A stretch of 21,713 bases of DNA from Pseudomonadota bacterium (GTDB lineage: Bacteria > Pseudomonadota > Alphaproteobacteria > Sphingomonadales > Sphingomonadaceae): positions 1 through 21,713 of the forward strand of contig JAEZHP010000015.1 in the NCBI GenBank assembly GCA_023416515.1, given 5' to 3'. Both the position numbers and the translations under genes were made by a program. Under the pieces are notes generated by a model, which was not told where the DNA came from, ran no database searches, and worked only from the letters and a program-made list of their open reading frames with translations. Shown here one piece after another: positions 15,018 to 21,713 of this stretch (positions are counted from its first letter, which is position 1; each line of letters starts with the position of its first letter).

Positions 15018-17569
15018 GGCCGTTCTGCCCGCATCGCCTCCCCGGCGAGGGCTTCCACCTCGATCAGAAGCGCGTCCTCTCCGGCGCCCTCGGTGACCGC
15101 CTCGCGGCCGATCATGACCAGCACCGGCACCGCCAGCGGCGACACCCGGTCGAGCCTGGCGTGGATCATCGTGTCGGCGGCGCGCTCGACGAGGTCGCCG
15201 AGCCGGGCCACTTCGGTGAGGCGGGTGCGGGCGTCCTCCCAGGCGGCGCGAAGGAGCAGGTGGTCGGGCTCGTAGCGCCTCAGCACGTCGTAGATGAGGT
15301 CGGTCGAGAACGTGACCTGGCGCCCCGACTTGCGCTTGCCGAGCTGCTGGCGCTCCACGAGCCCCCCGATGATCGCGACCTCGCGGAACGCGCGCTTCAA
15401 CAGGTTCGAGTTCTGGACCCAGTCGACGAACTCGTCCTCGAGGATGTCGGACGAGAAGAGCGTTCGCGGGTCGGTGATCGGCTCGAGCCCGTAGCAGGCC
15501 AGCGCATAATCGTTGCTGACGAAGCCGAGCGGCTTGAGTCCCGCGCTTTCCATTCGCCGGGTGATCAGCATTCCAAGCGACTGGTGAGCGTTCCAGCCCT
15601 CGAAGCTGTAGGCGACCATGTAATGGCGCCCCTCGTGCGGGAAGGTCTCGACAAGAAGCTGGTCGGGCTGCGGAAGGATCGAACGGCGCTGCTGCACCTC
15701 GAGCCATTCGCGCACGTCGTCGGGGAATCGGTGCCATCCGGAGGGATCGGCGAGGAATTGGCGCACCCGGTTGGCGAGGTGCGTCGTCATCGCCATTCTA
15801 AGCCCGACATAGGTCGGGATCCGCGCCGGCTTGCTGCTCGCCTTCACGATCAGCTCGGGCGCGTCGATCCGCTCCACCTCCAGGGTCAGCCCGGCAAAAT
15901 AGAAGGTGTCGCCGACCGACAGGGTCGAGGCGAAATAATCCTCGATCGTTCCGAGCTTCCGGCCGTTGCGGAAACGCACCTCGAGCACCGGCGCCTCGAC
16001 GATGATCCCGGCATTCTCGCGGTGCTGCTGGATGAATTTGGGCGATGTGACCCGCCACTTGCCGTCGGCGCCTTTCCTGAGCCGCTTGAACTTGTCGTAG
16101 GCTCGAAGCGAATAGCCGCCGCTCTCGATGAAGCTGAGGATGCGGCCGAACAGATCGGCATCGAGACCGGCATAGGGCGCCGCTGCGGCGATCTCGTGGA
16201 GAAGCTCGGCCTCGTCGAACGGCCCCGAGCAGGCGACGGCCATGACATGCTGGGCGAGCACGTCGAGCGCCCCGGGGCGGAAGATGTCGGGATCGAGGGC
16301 GCGCTCCCCGATTGCGTCGAGCGCCGCCCGCGCCTCGAGATATTCGAAGCGGTTGCCGGGGACGAGCAAGGCGTCCGAAGGCTCGTCGAGCCGGTGGTTG
16401 GCGCGGCCGATCCGCTGAAGCAGCCGCGACGAGCCCTTGGGCGCGCCCATCTGGATGACGAGGTCGACGTCGCCCCAGTCGACCCCGAGGTCGAGGCTCG
16501 CGGTGCAGACGAGGCCGCGAAGCTTGCCCGCGGCCATCGCTTCCTCGACCTTGCGCCGAGCCTCGACCGACAGGCTGCCGTGGTGGATCCCGATCGGAAG
16601 GCCCTGGTCGTTCACCGTCCACAAATCCTGGAAGATCAGCTCGCACAGGCCGCGGGTGTTGCAGAAGACGAGAGTCGTCTTGTGAGCCTCGATCTCGCGC
16701 ATGACCTGGTGGGCCGCCCAGCGGCCGCTGTGCCCCGCCCACGGCACGCGCTCGTCCTGCGGAAGCATGATCGCGACCTGGGGTTCGGCCCCCGGATCTC
16801 CGGCCACCATGTCGACCAGGTCCATGTCGCCGTGCGGCGCAAGCCAGGCGCGGTAGGCGTCGGGGTCCTGAACCGTCGCCGACAGGCCCACCCGGCGAAA
16901 GCCGGGCGCGAATTTCTCGAGCCGCGACAAAGCGAGCGACAGGAGGTCGCCGCGCTTGCTCGGCGCGAAGGCGTGGATCTCGTCGATCACGACGGTCTTG
17001 AGCGACCCGAACAGCTCGGCGCTGTCCTCGTGGGTGAGAAGCAAGCTCAGCGATTCGGGCGTGGTCAGGAGCATGTGCGGCGGCTGCTTGCGCTGCCGCG
17101 CCTTGCGGTCGGCCGGAGTGTCGCCGGTGCGGGTCTCGACCTTGATCGGGAGCGCCATCTCCTCGATCGGAGTCAGCAGATTGCGCCGAACGTCGACCGC
17201 CAGCGCCTTCAGCGGCGAGATGTAGAGGGTGTGAAGGCCTTCGGGGATTTCCGCGGCAGCCGGCTTGGCTGAGCTTGTCGAAGCCTTCTTCTGCTTTTGC
17301 GTTGCGGAGGAAGGAAAGGAGGGGCCTTCGACAAGCTCAGGCAAACCGGATTTCTCTCCTCCGATCAGGTCGATCAGGCTCGGCAAGAATCCCGCCAGCG
17401 TCTTGCCGGCGCCGGTCGCCGCGACCAGCAGCACGCTTCGCCCTGCCCGGCCCGCCGCGACCATCTCGAGCTGGTGACGCCGCGGCGTCCAGCCGCGCGC
17501 GGCGAACCAGTCGGCCAGGACCGGCGGCAACGCGTTGCTGCCCTCCCCGCCTTCTCCTAACGTGGCCAC
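15014..17569 (-). CDS. Ligase-associated DNA damage response DEXH-box helicase (Lhr-like)
   Basis: An 851-aa superfamily 2 helicase of the Lhr type, usually encoded with PdeM, an MBL exonuclease and an ATP-dependent ligase. From the GTG: Walker A ATGAGKT at 51-57, LYISPLKALAVD at about 115-126, TTPESL (169-174), DEIH at 196-199, SAT at 230-232, then the helicase C-domain (FCNTRG, GLVCTASLDLGVDWG, LQRIGRANHR) and a DEAD/H-associated C-terminal region. Residues 74-104 are encoded by a palindromic repeat inserted in frame between motif I and the ISPLKAL motif. The frame is open to 17791, but that part is antisense to the neighbour. GTG at 17569 has GGAG six bases upstream; TTG at 17530 is an alternative, giving 838 aa starting at LPPVLADWF. 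Confidence 0.93.
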   Translation of the reverse strand: MATLGEGGEGSNALPPVLADWFAARGWTPRRHQLEMVAAGRAGRSVLLVAATGAGKTLAGFLPSLIDLIGGEKSGLPELVEGPSFPSSATQKQKKASTSSAKPAAAEIPEGLHTLYISPLKALAVDVRRNLLTPIEEMALPIKVETRTGDTPADRKARQRKQPPHMLLTTPESLSLLLTHEDSAELFGSLKTVVIDEIHAFAPSKRGDLLSLALSRLEKFAPGFRRVGLSATVQDPDAYRAWLAPHGDMDLVDMVAGDPGAEPQVAIMLPQDERVPWAGHSGRWAAHQVMREIEAHKTTLVFCNTRGLCELIFQDLWTVNDQGLPIGIHHGSLSVEARRKVEEAMAAGKLRGLVCTASLDLGVDWGDVDLVIQMGAPKGSSRLLQRIGRANHRLDEPSDALLVPGNRFEYLEARAALDAIGERALDPDIFRPGALDVLAQHVMAVACSGPFDEAELLHEIAAAAPYAGLDADLFGRILSFIESGGYSLRAYDKFKRLRKGADGKWRVTSPKFIQQHRENAGIIVEAPVLEVRFRNGRKLGTIEDYFASTLSVGDTFYFAGLTLEVERIDAPELIVKASSKPARIPTYVGLRMAMTTHLANRVRQFLADPSGWHRFPDDVREWLEVQQRRSILPQPDQLLVETFPHEGRHYMVAYSFEGWNAHQSLGMLITRRMESAGLKPLGFVSNDYALACYGLEPITDPRTLFSSDILEDEFVDWVQNSNLLKRAFREVAIIGGLVERQQLGKRKSGRQVTFSTDLIYDVLRRYEPDHLLLRAAWEDARTRLTEVARLGDLVERAADTMIHARLDRVSPLAVPVLVMIGREAVTEGAGEDALLIEVEALAGEAMRAERP
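17260..17349. repeat. Palindromic repeat element, copy 2, in frame inside the helicase gene
   Basis: A 90-bp element bounded by CCGG (17260-17263 and 17346-17349), with inverted arms carrying CTGAGCTTGTCGAAG and CTTCGACAAGCTCAG and the same centre type as copy 1 (CTTTTGCGTTGCG against CTTTTGCATTCGC). Its length is a multiple of three and the minus-strand frame has no stop. It therefore adds about 30 residues (LPELVEGPSFPSS...KASTSSAKPA) rich in Ser, Lys, Pro and Ala to the helicase. This composition is unlike the surrounding domain. Confidence 0.9.
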
Positions 17570-17977
17570 ATGGAGCTCCGCCTCATCGCGCGCGCCGTCG
17601 CACTCGGCCTTGCCGCGACGGCGCTGCTGACCGCGGTCATCTTCGCCTGGGTGCTGCTCTATGCTCTTGTCGTCGCGCCCGGCCATGAGCCCGCCTTCTA
17701 TCAGGCTTATGCCGCGCGTGTCGCCCCGCTCGCCGGAATCGTCCTCGGCCTCGCCGCCTTCGCCCTGGCCGGCCATCTCGCGGTTCGCCACCGCTCCTAC
17801 AGCCTTCCGCTGACCCTGGTTCCGGCGGCGACCTTCATCCTGCTCGATCTGGCGCTGCTTTGGGCGTTCCAGCGCTCGGCGTTCGCGGCCTGGCCGCTGA
17901 TCGTCCTGTCCTGGCTCAGCAAGCTGTTCGCCGCCTGGGTCGGCGGCCGCTTCGGATCGCGCAGCTCGCCGCTCTAG
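17570..17977 (+). CDS. Four-helix integral membrane protein, unknown function
   Basis: A 135-aa hypothetical inner-membrane protein with four predicted transmembrane segments at about 10-34, 50-68, 79-99 and 105-125, and little soluble sequence. The C-terminus is short and basic or polar (GGRFGSRSSPL). I recognise no family motif. The ATG at 17570 directly abuts the GTG of the divergent helicase at 17569, and there is no Shine-Dalgarno sequence, so its promoter and any leader would lie inside the helicase coding region. The stop interlocks with the next gene at CTAG 17974-17977. Confidence 0.7.
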   Translation: MELRLIARAVALGLAATALLTAVIFAWVLLYALVVAPGHEPAFYQAYAARVAPLAGIVLGLAAFALAGHLAVRHRSYSLPLTLVPAATFILLDLALLWAFQRSAFAAWPLIVLSWLSKLFAAWVGGRFGSRSSPL

Positions 17978-18168
17978 ATCCGATCCTCATCGTCATCGTC
18001 GCGGTGGGCGCGATCCTCCTCGCGATAGAGATCGCGGGTCGCACGCTCGCTCTTGTCGGCAACGTCGCTGGAGACTCGGTTGCGGAGCACCGCAACGATG
18101 ATCACCACCGCGAGCAGAAGCGGCCCGACGATGGTGAGAATGGTCCAATTGAAGCCCCCGAGGTCCAT
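17974..18168 (-). CDS. Small membrane protein with acidic tail
   Basis: A 64-aa hypothetical protein. One transmembrane helix (about 8-28, WTILTIVGPLLLAVVIIVAV) is followed by a charged cytoplasmic tail ending in Asp/Glu/Arg (REEDRAHRDDDDEDRI). The ATG at 18166-18168 has AAGGA eight bases upstream, which supports real translation. It is divergent from the exonuclease gene with a 40-bp gap and convergent with the four-helix protein. Function is unknown. Confidence 0.7.
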   Translation of the reverse strand: MDLGGFNWTILTIVGPLLLAVVIIVAVLRNRVSSDVADKSERATRDLYREEDRAHRDDDDEDRI

Positions 18169-18208
18169 GCGGTTTGTCCTTCGTCCAGTGTCTGCCCATA
18201 TAGTGCCG

Positions 18209-19207
18209 ATGGCGCGGCTTGGTTCCTGGATCGTACCGTTTCCGGAAGGGATTTATGTGGCGCCTGCGGACGCCTGGATCGATCCGTCGCGTCCCAAGGA
18301 GCGCGCTCTCGTCACCCACGGCCATGGCGATCATGCCTGCGGCGGCCATGGCGAAGTGTGGGCGACCCCGGAGACTCTGGCGATCATGGACTGCCGTTAT
18401 GGCGAGCAGCAGGGACGCCCCGTCGCTTATGGCGAAGTGATGCGCGTCGGAGAGGTGGAGGTGAGCTTCGTTCCCGCCGGCCATGTCCTCGGCTCGGCCC
18501 AGATCGTTCTAGATCATGCCGGCGAGCGGGTCGTCGTATCGGGCGATTACAAGCGCCGCCCCGACCCGACCTGCGCCCCGTTCCAGCCGGTGCCGTGCGA
18601 CATCTTCATCACCGAGGCGACGTTCGGCCTTCCCGTCTTCCGCCACCCCGCGACCGAGACCGAGGTTGACAAGCTGCTCGCCCGTCTCGCGGACAATCCC
18701 GATCGCTGCGTGCTCGTCGGCGCCTATGCGCTCGGCAAGGCACAGCGGCTGATCATGGAGCTTCGCGCCCGCGGTCATCACGACCCGATCTACATCCACG
18801 GCGCTCTGCAGCGATTGTGCGACCTTTACATCGAATGGGGAGTCGAGCTCGGCGATCTCCGCCCGGCCACCGGCGTGGGCAAGGACGAGCTCAAGGGCCG
18901 GATCGTCATCGCCCCGCCGGGCGCCCTCAACGACCGCTGGTCGCGGCGCCTGCCCGACCCGATCACCGCAATGGCGTCAGGCTGGATGCGGGTCCGCCAG
19001 CGCGCCCGCCAGCGCAATGTCGAGCTTCCTCTGATCATCTCGGACCATGCCGACTGGGACGAGCTGACGACGACCATTCGCGAGATCGCGCCCAAGGAAG
19101 TGTGGATCACCCACGGCCGCGAGGAAGCGCTGATGCACTGGTGCATGACCCGCCAGATCAAGGCGCGCGAGCTGAACCTCGTCGGCTACGAGGATGAAGA
19201 CGACTAG
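18209..19207 (+). CDS. Ligase-associated DNA damage response exonuclease (MBL fold, SNM1-like)
   Basis: A 332-aa metallo-beta-lactamase/beta-CASP-type nuclease. It has the HxHxDH motif THGHGDH (36-42), His92 in PAGHVLGSAQ, Asp113 in SGDYKRRPDP, and C-terminal SDHADWDE and ITHGREEA motifs that supply further metal ligands. In related genomes it is normally followed by an ATP-dependent DNA ligase; here the next gene is a small membrane protein on the opposite strand, so no ligase is linked. The frame opens upstream at 18053, but ATG at 18209 gives the expected N-terminus (MARLGSWIVPFPEGIYV) and avoids overlapping the divergent 64-aa gene. The Shine-Dalgarno sequence is weak. Confidence 0.9.
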   Translation: MARLGSWIVPFPEGIYVAPADAWIDPSRPKERALVTHGHGDHACGGHGEVWATPETLAIMDCRYGEQQGRPVAYGEVMRVGEVEVSFVPAGHVLGSAQIVLDHAGERVVVSGDYKRRPDPTCAPFQPVPCDIFITEATFGLPVFRHPATETEVDKLLARLADNPDRCVLVGAYALGKAQRLIMELRARGHHDPIYIHGALQRLCDLYIEWGVELGDLRPATGVGKDELKGRIVIAPPGALNDRWSRRLPDPITAMASGWMRVRQRARQRNVELPLIISDHADWDELTTTIREIAPKEVWITHGREEALMHWCMTRQIKARELNLVGYEDEDD

Positions 19208-19461
19208 GCGCCGAGCGCGTGGACCAGCGCCAGGATGAGTCCGGCGGCGATCAGCACCGACCAGCGCACGGTGCGCTCGATGACCGCATCGTCCCTCTTG
19301 CCGAGCAGATAGGCGCTGATCGGCATGAGCACGCCCATCAGGCCGAAGGTGAGCAGAGCCCCGGCGACGAAACCCTCGAGCACATAGCCGGCCGTCGCGA
19401 TCGCGACCCAGGCGACGCAGAAGGCGGCGGCCTCGGGGTGCCAGAGCGAGCCGGATCCCAT
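19204..19461 (-). CDS. Small multi-pass membrane protein
   Basis: An 85-aa hydrophobic protein with three predicted transmembrane segments (about 10-29, 31-53 and 66-84) and a short charged loop KRDDAVIERTVR. Its ATG follows the phosphomannomutase TGA after one base, so it is probably translationally coupled as the last gene of the mipZ-side operon. The stop interlocks with the exonuclease stop at CTAG 19204-19207. No family is recognised. Confidence 0.7.
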   Translation of the reverse strand: MGSGSLWHPEAAAFCVAWVAIATAGYVLEGFVAGALLTFGLMGVLMPISAYLLGKRDDAVIERTVRWSVLIAAGLILALVHALGA

Positions 19462-19462
19462 G

Positions 19463-20842
19463 TCAGTGGCCCGCCTGCGGACCGCGCTTCACGCCCGAAA
19501 GAGCGAGCTGATCGTCGATCTGGGCGACGAGCCGATCGAGACCCGCCTCGTCCTTCGCCTCGGCGCGGGCGACGAGAACGTCCTGGGTGTTCGAGGCGCG
19601 CAGGAGCCACCAGCCGTCGGCGGTGTTGACGCGGGCGCCGTCGGTCCGGTTGACGGTCGCGCCGCTGCCCTCGAGCCGCTCCAGCACCTCGTCGACCACC
19701 GCGAACTTGCGGCTTTCGTCGACTTGGAAGCGCATCTCCGGCGTGTTGACCATGTCCGGCATCTCGTCGCGAAGCTGCGCCAGCGGCTTGCCGACCCGGC
19801 CGAGCGCCCGGATCAGCCGAACCGCCGCGTAAAGAGCGTCGTCGAAGCCGTAATAGTCATGGGCGAAGAAGACGTGACCGCTCATCTCGCCGGCGAGCGG
19901 GGAGCCGGTTTCCTTCATCTTCTGCTTGATGAGGCTGTGGCCGGTCTTCCACATCAAAGGCTCCCCGCCGAGCTCGGCGACCCGGTCGTAGAGCGCCTGG
20001 CTCGCCTTCACGTCGGCGATGATCGTCGCTCCCGGCACGTCCGCGAGGACCGGCGCAGCGAGGATCGACAGGAGCTGATCGCCCCAGATGACCCGGCCCT
20101 GGCCGTCGACCGCGCCGATGCGGTCGCCGTCACCGTCGAAGGCGATTCCGAGGTCGAGGCCCTTGTCGATCACCAGCTTCTTGAGGTCGGCGAGATTCTT
20201 CTCCTCGGTGGGATCGGGATGGTGGTTGGGGAAGCGGCTGTCGATGTCGGTGTAGAGCGTGTGATGCTCGCCCGGCAGCTTCGCGACCAGTTTCTCGAGG
20301 GCCGGACCGGCGGCGCCATTGCCGGCGTCCCAGCCGACCTTTAGCGCCGGGCCGTCGAAGCCCTGGAGGAGCCGATCGACATAGCGGTCCTCGATCTCGA
20401 CTTGCTCGACCTTGCCCTCGCCGCTCTCCCAGTCCGCCGCCGCGGCCATCTGCCCGAGCTTCTGGATGTCCGCGCCGAAGAAGGGGCCGTGCTGGAGCAC
20501 CATCTTGAAGCCGTTATAGTCGGGCGGATTGTGGCTGCCGGTGATCTGGATGCCGCCGTCCACGTCGAGCACCGCTTCGGCGTAATAGAGCATCGGAGTT
20601 GCTCCGAGCCCCACCCGCACCGCGTCGACGCCCGCGGCGTTCAGGCCCTTCACCAGGGCCGCCTCGAGAGACGGCGAGCTCTCACGCCCGTCATAGCCGA
20701 CGGCCACCCGGCTTCCGCCGGAGCGCCGAACCAGGGTGCCGAAAGTGCGGCCGATCGCTTCCGCGTCCGCTTCACCGAGCGTCTGGCCGACGATTCCACG
20801 GATATCGTACTCGCGCAGGGTCGTCGGATGGAATTGATGCAT
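19463..20842 (-). CDS. Phosphomannomutase/phosphoglucomutase
   Basis: A 459-aa alpha-D-phosphohexomutase that interconverts the 1- and 6-phosphates of mannose and probably glucose, feeding GDP-mannose and cell-surface polysaccharide synthesis. The phosphoserine loop TGSHNP (Ser103), the metal loop DGDGDR (236-241), the sugar-specificity loop GEMSGH (318-323) and the phosphate-binding loop RASNTQ (415-420) are all intact. Length and GEMSGH fit the bifunctional AlgC/ManB group. It lies 26 bases after the J-domain gene and is followed by the 85-aa gene after one base, so it sits inside an operon. The Shine-Dalgarno sequence before the ATG is weak. Confidence 0.94.
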   Translation of the reverse strand: MHQFHPTTLREYDIRGIVGQTLGEADAEAIGRTFGTLVRRSGGSRVAVGYDGRESSPSLEAALVKGLNAAGVDAVRVGLGATPMLYYAEAVLDVDGGIQITGSHNPPDYNGFKMVLQHGPFFGADIQKLGQMAAAADWESGEGKVEQVEIEDRYVDRLLQGFDGPALKVGWDAGNGAAGPALEKLVAKLPGEHHTLYTDIDSRFPNHHPDPTEEKNLADLKKLVIDKGLDLGIAFDGDGDRIGAVDGQGRVIWGDQLLSILAAPVLADVPGATIIADVKASQALYDRVAELGGEPLMWKTGHSLIKQKMKETGSPLAGEMSGHVFFAHDYYGFDDALYAAVRLIRALGRVGKPLAQLRDEMPDMVNTPEMRFQVDESRKFAVVDEVLERLEGSGATVNRTDGARVNTADGWWLLRASNTQDVLVARAEAKDEAGLDRLVAQIDDQLALSGVKRGPQAGH

Positions 20843-20868
20843 GGCTGCTGAGGCTCCCAGGCGCGCGG

Positions 20869-21297
20869 TCAGGAAATGGAGTCGCGCCGGGACCCGTTGC
20901 CGCGAGAGTGAGCCGCGATCAAGGCATCGCGGGCGGCGTTGATGCGCTGCGCGAGCTCCTCCGAGCCGCCGGCGTCGGGGTGCACCCTTGCGATGAGGCG
21001 GCGGTGAGCGGCGCGGATGTCGGAAATGCTGGCGCCTTCCGGCACTCCGAGCAGGCGCCGGGCATCGTCGAGCGGCATGCGCTGGTCACGGCGGAAGCGG
21101 CCTCGGCGGAAGCCGATATAGAGAAGGCCGCCCGCCATCAGGATCGCGCCGGTCAGGACCTTGCCGGTGGTCAGCATTCGGATGCCGAGGATGAAAACCG
21201 TCGCTCCGATCGCGTCGTCGAGCGTGAATGGCTTCAGCTTGCCGGTCCACCAGGCCCAGATCAGGGCGACGGCGAGGAACGGCAGGAGGATCTGCAC
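20869..21297 (-). CDS. Membrane-anchored J-domain protein
   Basis: A 142-aa DnaJ-domain protein. Two or three hydrophobic segments (about 2-18, 30-40 and 46-63) are followed by a basic linker and a C-terminal J domain (about 75-130) with the HPD motif at 106-108 (RLIARVHPDAGGSEE). It should stimulate an Hsp70 (DnaK) at the inner membrane. I chose GTG at 21295-21297, one base after the mipZ TAA, because the protein then begins at the transmembrane helix as in similar proteins. ATG at 21339 would add 14 residues and overlap mipZ by 41 bases. Coupled translation with mipZ is likely. Confidence 0.85.
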   Translation of the reverse strand: MQILLPFLAVALIWAWWTGKLKPFTLDDAIGATVFILGIRMLTTGKVLTGAILMAGGLLYIGFRRGRFRRDQRMPLDDARRLLGVPEGASISDIRAAHRRLIARVHPDAGGSEELAQRINAARDALIAAHSRGNGSRRDSIS

Positions 21298-21298
21298 C

Positions 21299-21713
21299 TT
21301 ATCCGGCCATGCGCTGAGGCTCGGGCGCTTCGTCGGCATCGCCCGGAAGGTCGAGGCCCGCGATCATCTCGCGAAGCTCCTGGCGGGCGGTTATGTGCGC
21401 GAAGCTCGCCTCGCCGATATGCGGCAGGTCGATGAGGGTCAGGCCCTTCGGGAACAGCTCGCGATAGATGACCCGCTCGCCGAGCCCCGGAATGACCCGG
21501 AAGCCGACGCGGCGCGACAGGTCGCCCAGCGCCTCGGCGACCCGGTGCATATTGCGCGCGTTGACGTGCTGGAGGCGGTTCCTCAGCAGCACCCAGTCTA
21601 CCGTCGCTCCGGTGGTCTTGGCGCGGCGCGTGCGGCCCTGCCACACCACCTCGGCGTAGAAGCTCGGCCGGCGCACCTTGTAGGTGTCGGGGTGGGCCCC
21701 GCCCCGCAAGGGG
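21299..21713 (-). CDS. mipZ: Division plane positioning ATPase MipZ, C-terminal part (cut by window edge)
   Basis: The last roughly 138 codons of a gene whose 5' part lies beyond the window. The frame is open at 21713. The segment VDWVLLRNRLQHVNARN followed by LSRRVGFRVIPGLGERVIYRELFPKGLTLIDL is characteristic of MipZ, the ParA/MinD-family ATPase that forms a gradient from ParB-bound origins and inhibits FtsZ away from midcell in alphaproteobacteria. The Walker motifs are outside the window. A TTG at 21709 is only an internal codon. It is the first visible gene of the minus-strand operon mipZ, J-domain protein, phosphomannomutase, small membrane protein. Confidence 0.9.
   Translation of the reverse strand, partial: PLRGGAHPDTYKVRRPSFYAEVVWQGRTRRAKTTGATVDWVLLRNRLQHVNARNMHRVAEALGDLSRRVGFRVIPGLGERVIYRELFPKGLTLIDLPHIGEASFAHITARQELREMIAGLDLPGDADEAPEPQRMAG

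Noticed and set aside
15161..17272. Long plus-strand reading frame (703 codons) opposite the helicase gene
   Set aside because: It lies fully antisense to a helicase with all family motifs. Its translation is low-complexity Arg/Glu/Ala/Gly with no recognisable domain. Long antisense frames are expected in high-GC DNA with strong codon-position bias.
17570..17791. N-terminal extension of the helicase up to ATG 17791
   Set aside because: The extra 74 residues are antisense to the four-helix membrane protein, are acidic and low-complexity, and are outside the helicase fold. GTG 17569 has a Shine-Dalgarno sequence.

Overview
The window is chromosomal DNA of a GC-rich alphaproteobacterium, most likely a sphingomonad. 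The indications are a mipZ-type division-site ATPase, 'ligase-associated' DNA-damage genes (PdeM nuclease, Lhr-like helicase, MBL-fold exonuclease), many small alternating transcription units, and a palindromic repeat with the core TGAGCTTGTCGAAG, which I recognise from memory as common in sphingomonad genomes. Genus assignment is inference. I see no tRNA, rRNA, insertion sequence, prophage or CRISPR array, and no gene-free stretch longer than about 250 bases.

Layout. 1-550: rpsU (S21) on the minus strand with a strong terminator, divergent from a serralysin-type RTX metalloprotease. 2117-3653: a dienoyl-CoA isomerase-like crotonase (minus) divergent from an orphan [2Fe-2S] subunit of the xanthine dehydrogenase/isoquinoline oxidoreductase family, with a 94-bp palindromic element between them. 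3806-5452: a periplasmic RcnB-like protein with its terminator, then a 2OG-Fe(II) prolyl-4-hydroxylase-like enzyme. 5537-8803: a three-gene lipoprotein operon (DUF885 metallopeptidase and two tandemly duplicated alpha/beta hydrolases). 8800-14250, all minus: pdeM, a 52-aa membrane peptide, an Hsp20 chaperone with a sigma32-type promoter and a ROSE-like RNA thermometer, a hybrid PAS histidine kinase, and a secreted membrane dipeptidase. 14403-19461: six genes on alternating strands with almost no space between them: an unknown acidic protein, Lhr-like helicase, four-helix membrane protein, 64-aa membrane protein, MBL exonuclease, 85-aa membrane protein. 19204-21713 (minus): mipZ (partial), J-domain membrane protein, phosphomannomutase/phosphoglucomutase and the 85-aa protein, arranged like an operon.

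The most notable observations are: (1) a second copy of the palindromic element lies in frame inside the helicase gene and adds about 30 residues just after the Walker A region; (2) four of the five convergent gene pairs interlock at a CTAG tetranucleotide in which each strand reads TAG; (3) the ligase-associated repair genes are present but dispersed, and no ligase is in the window; (4) Hsp20 has a complete-looking heat-control leader. Most of the window is otherwise housekeeping or ordinary accessory content. I do not see a convincing new defence or biosynthetic system.
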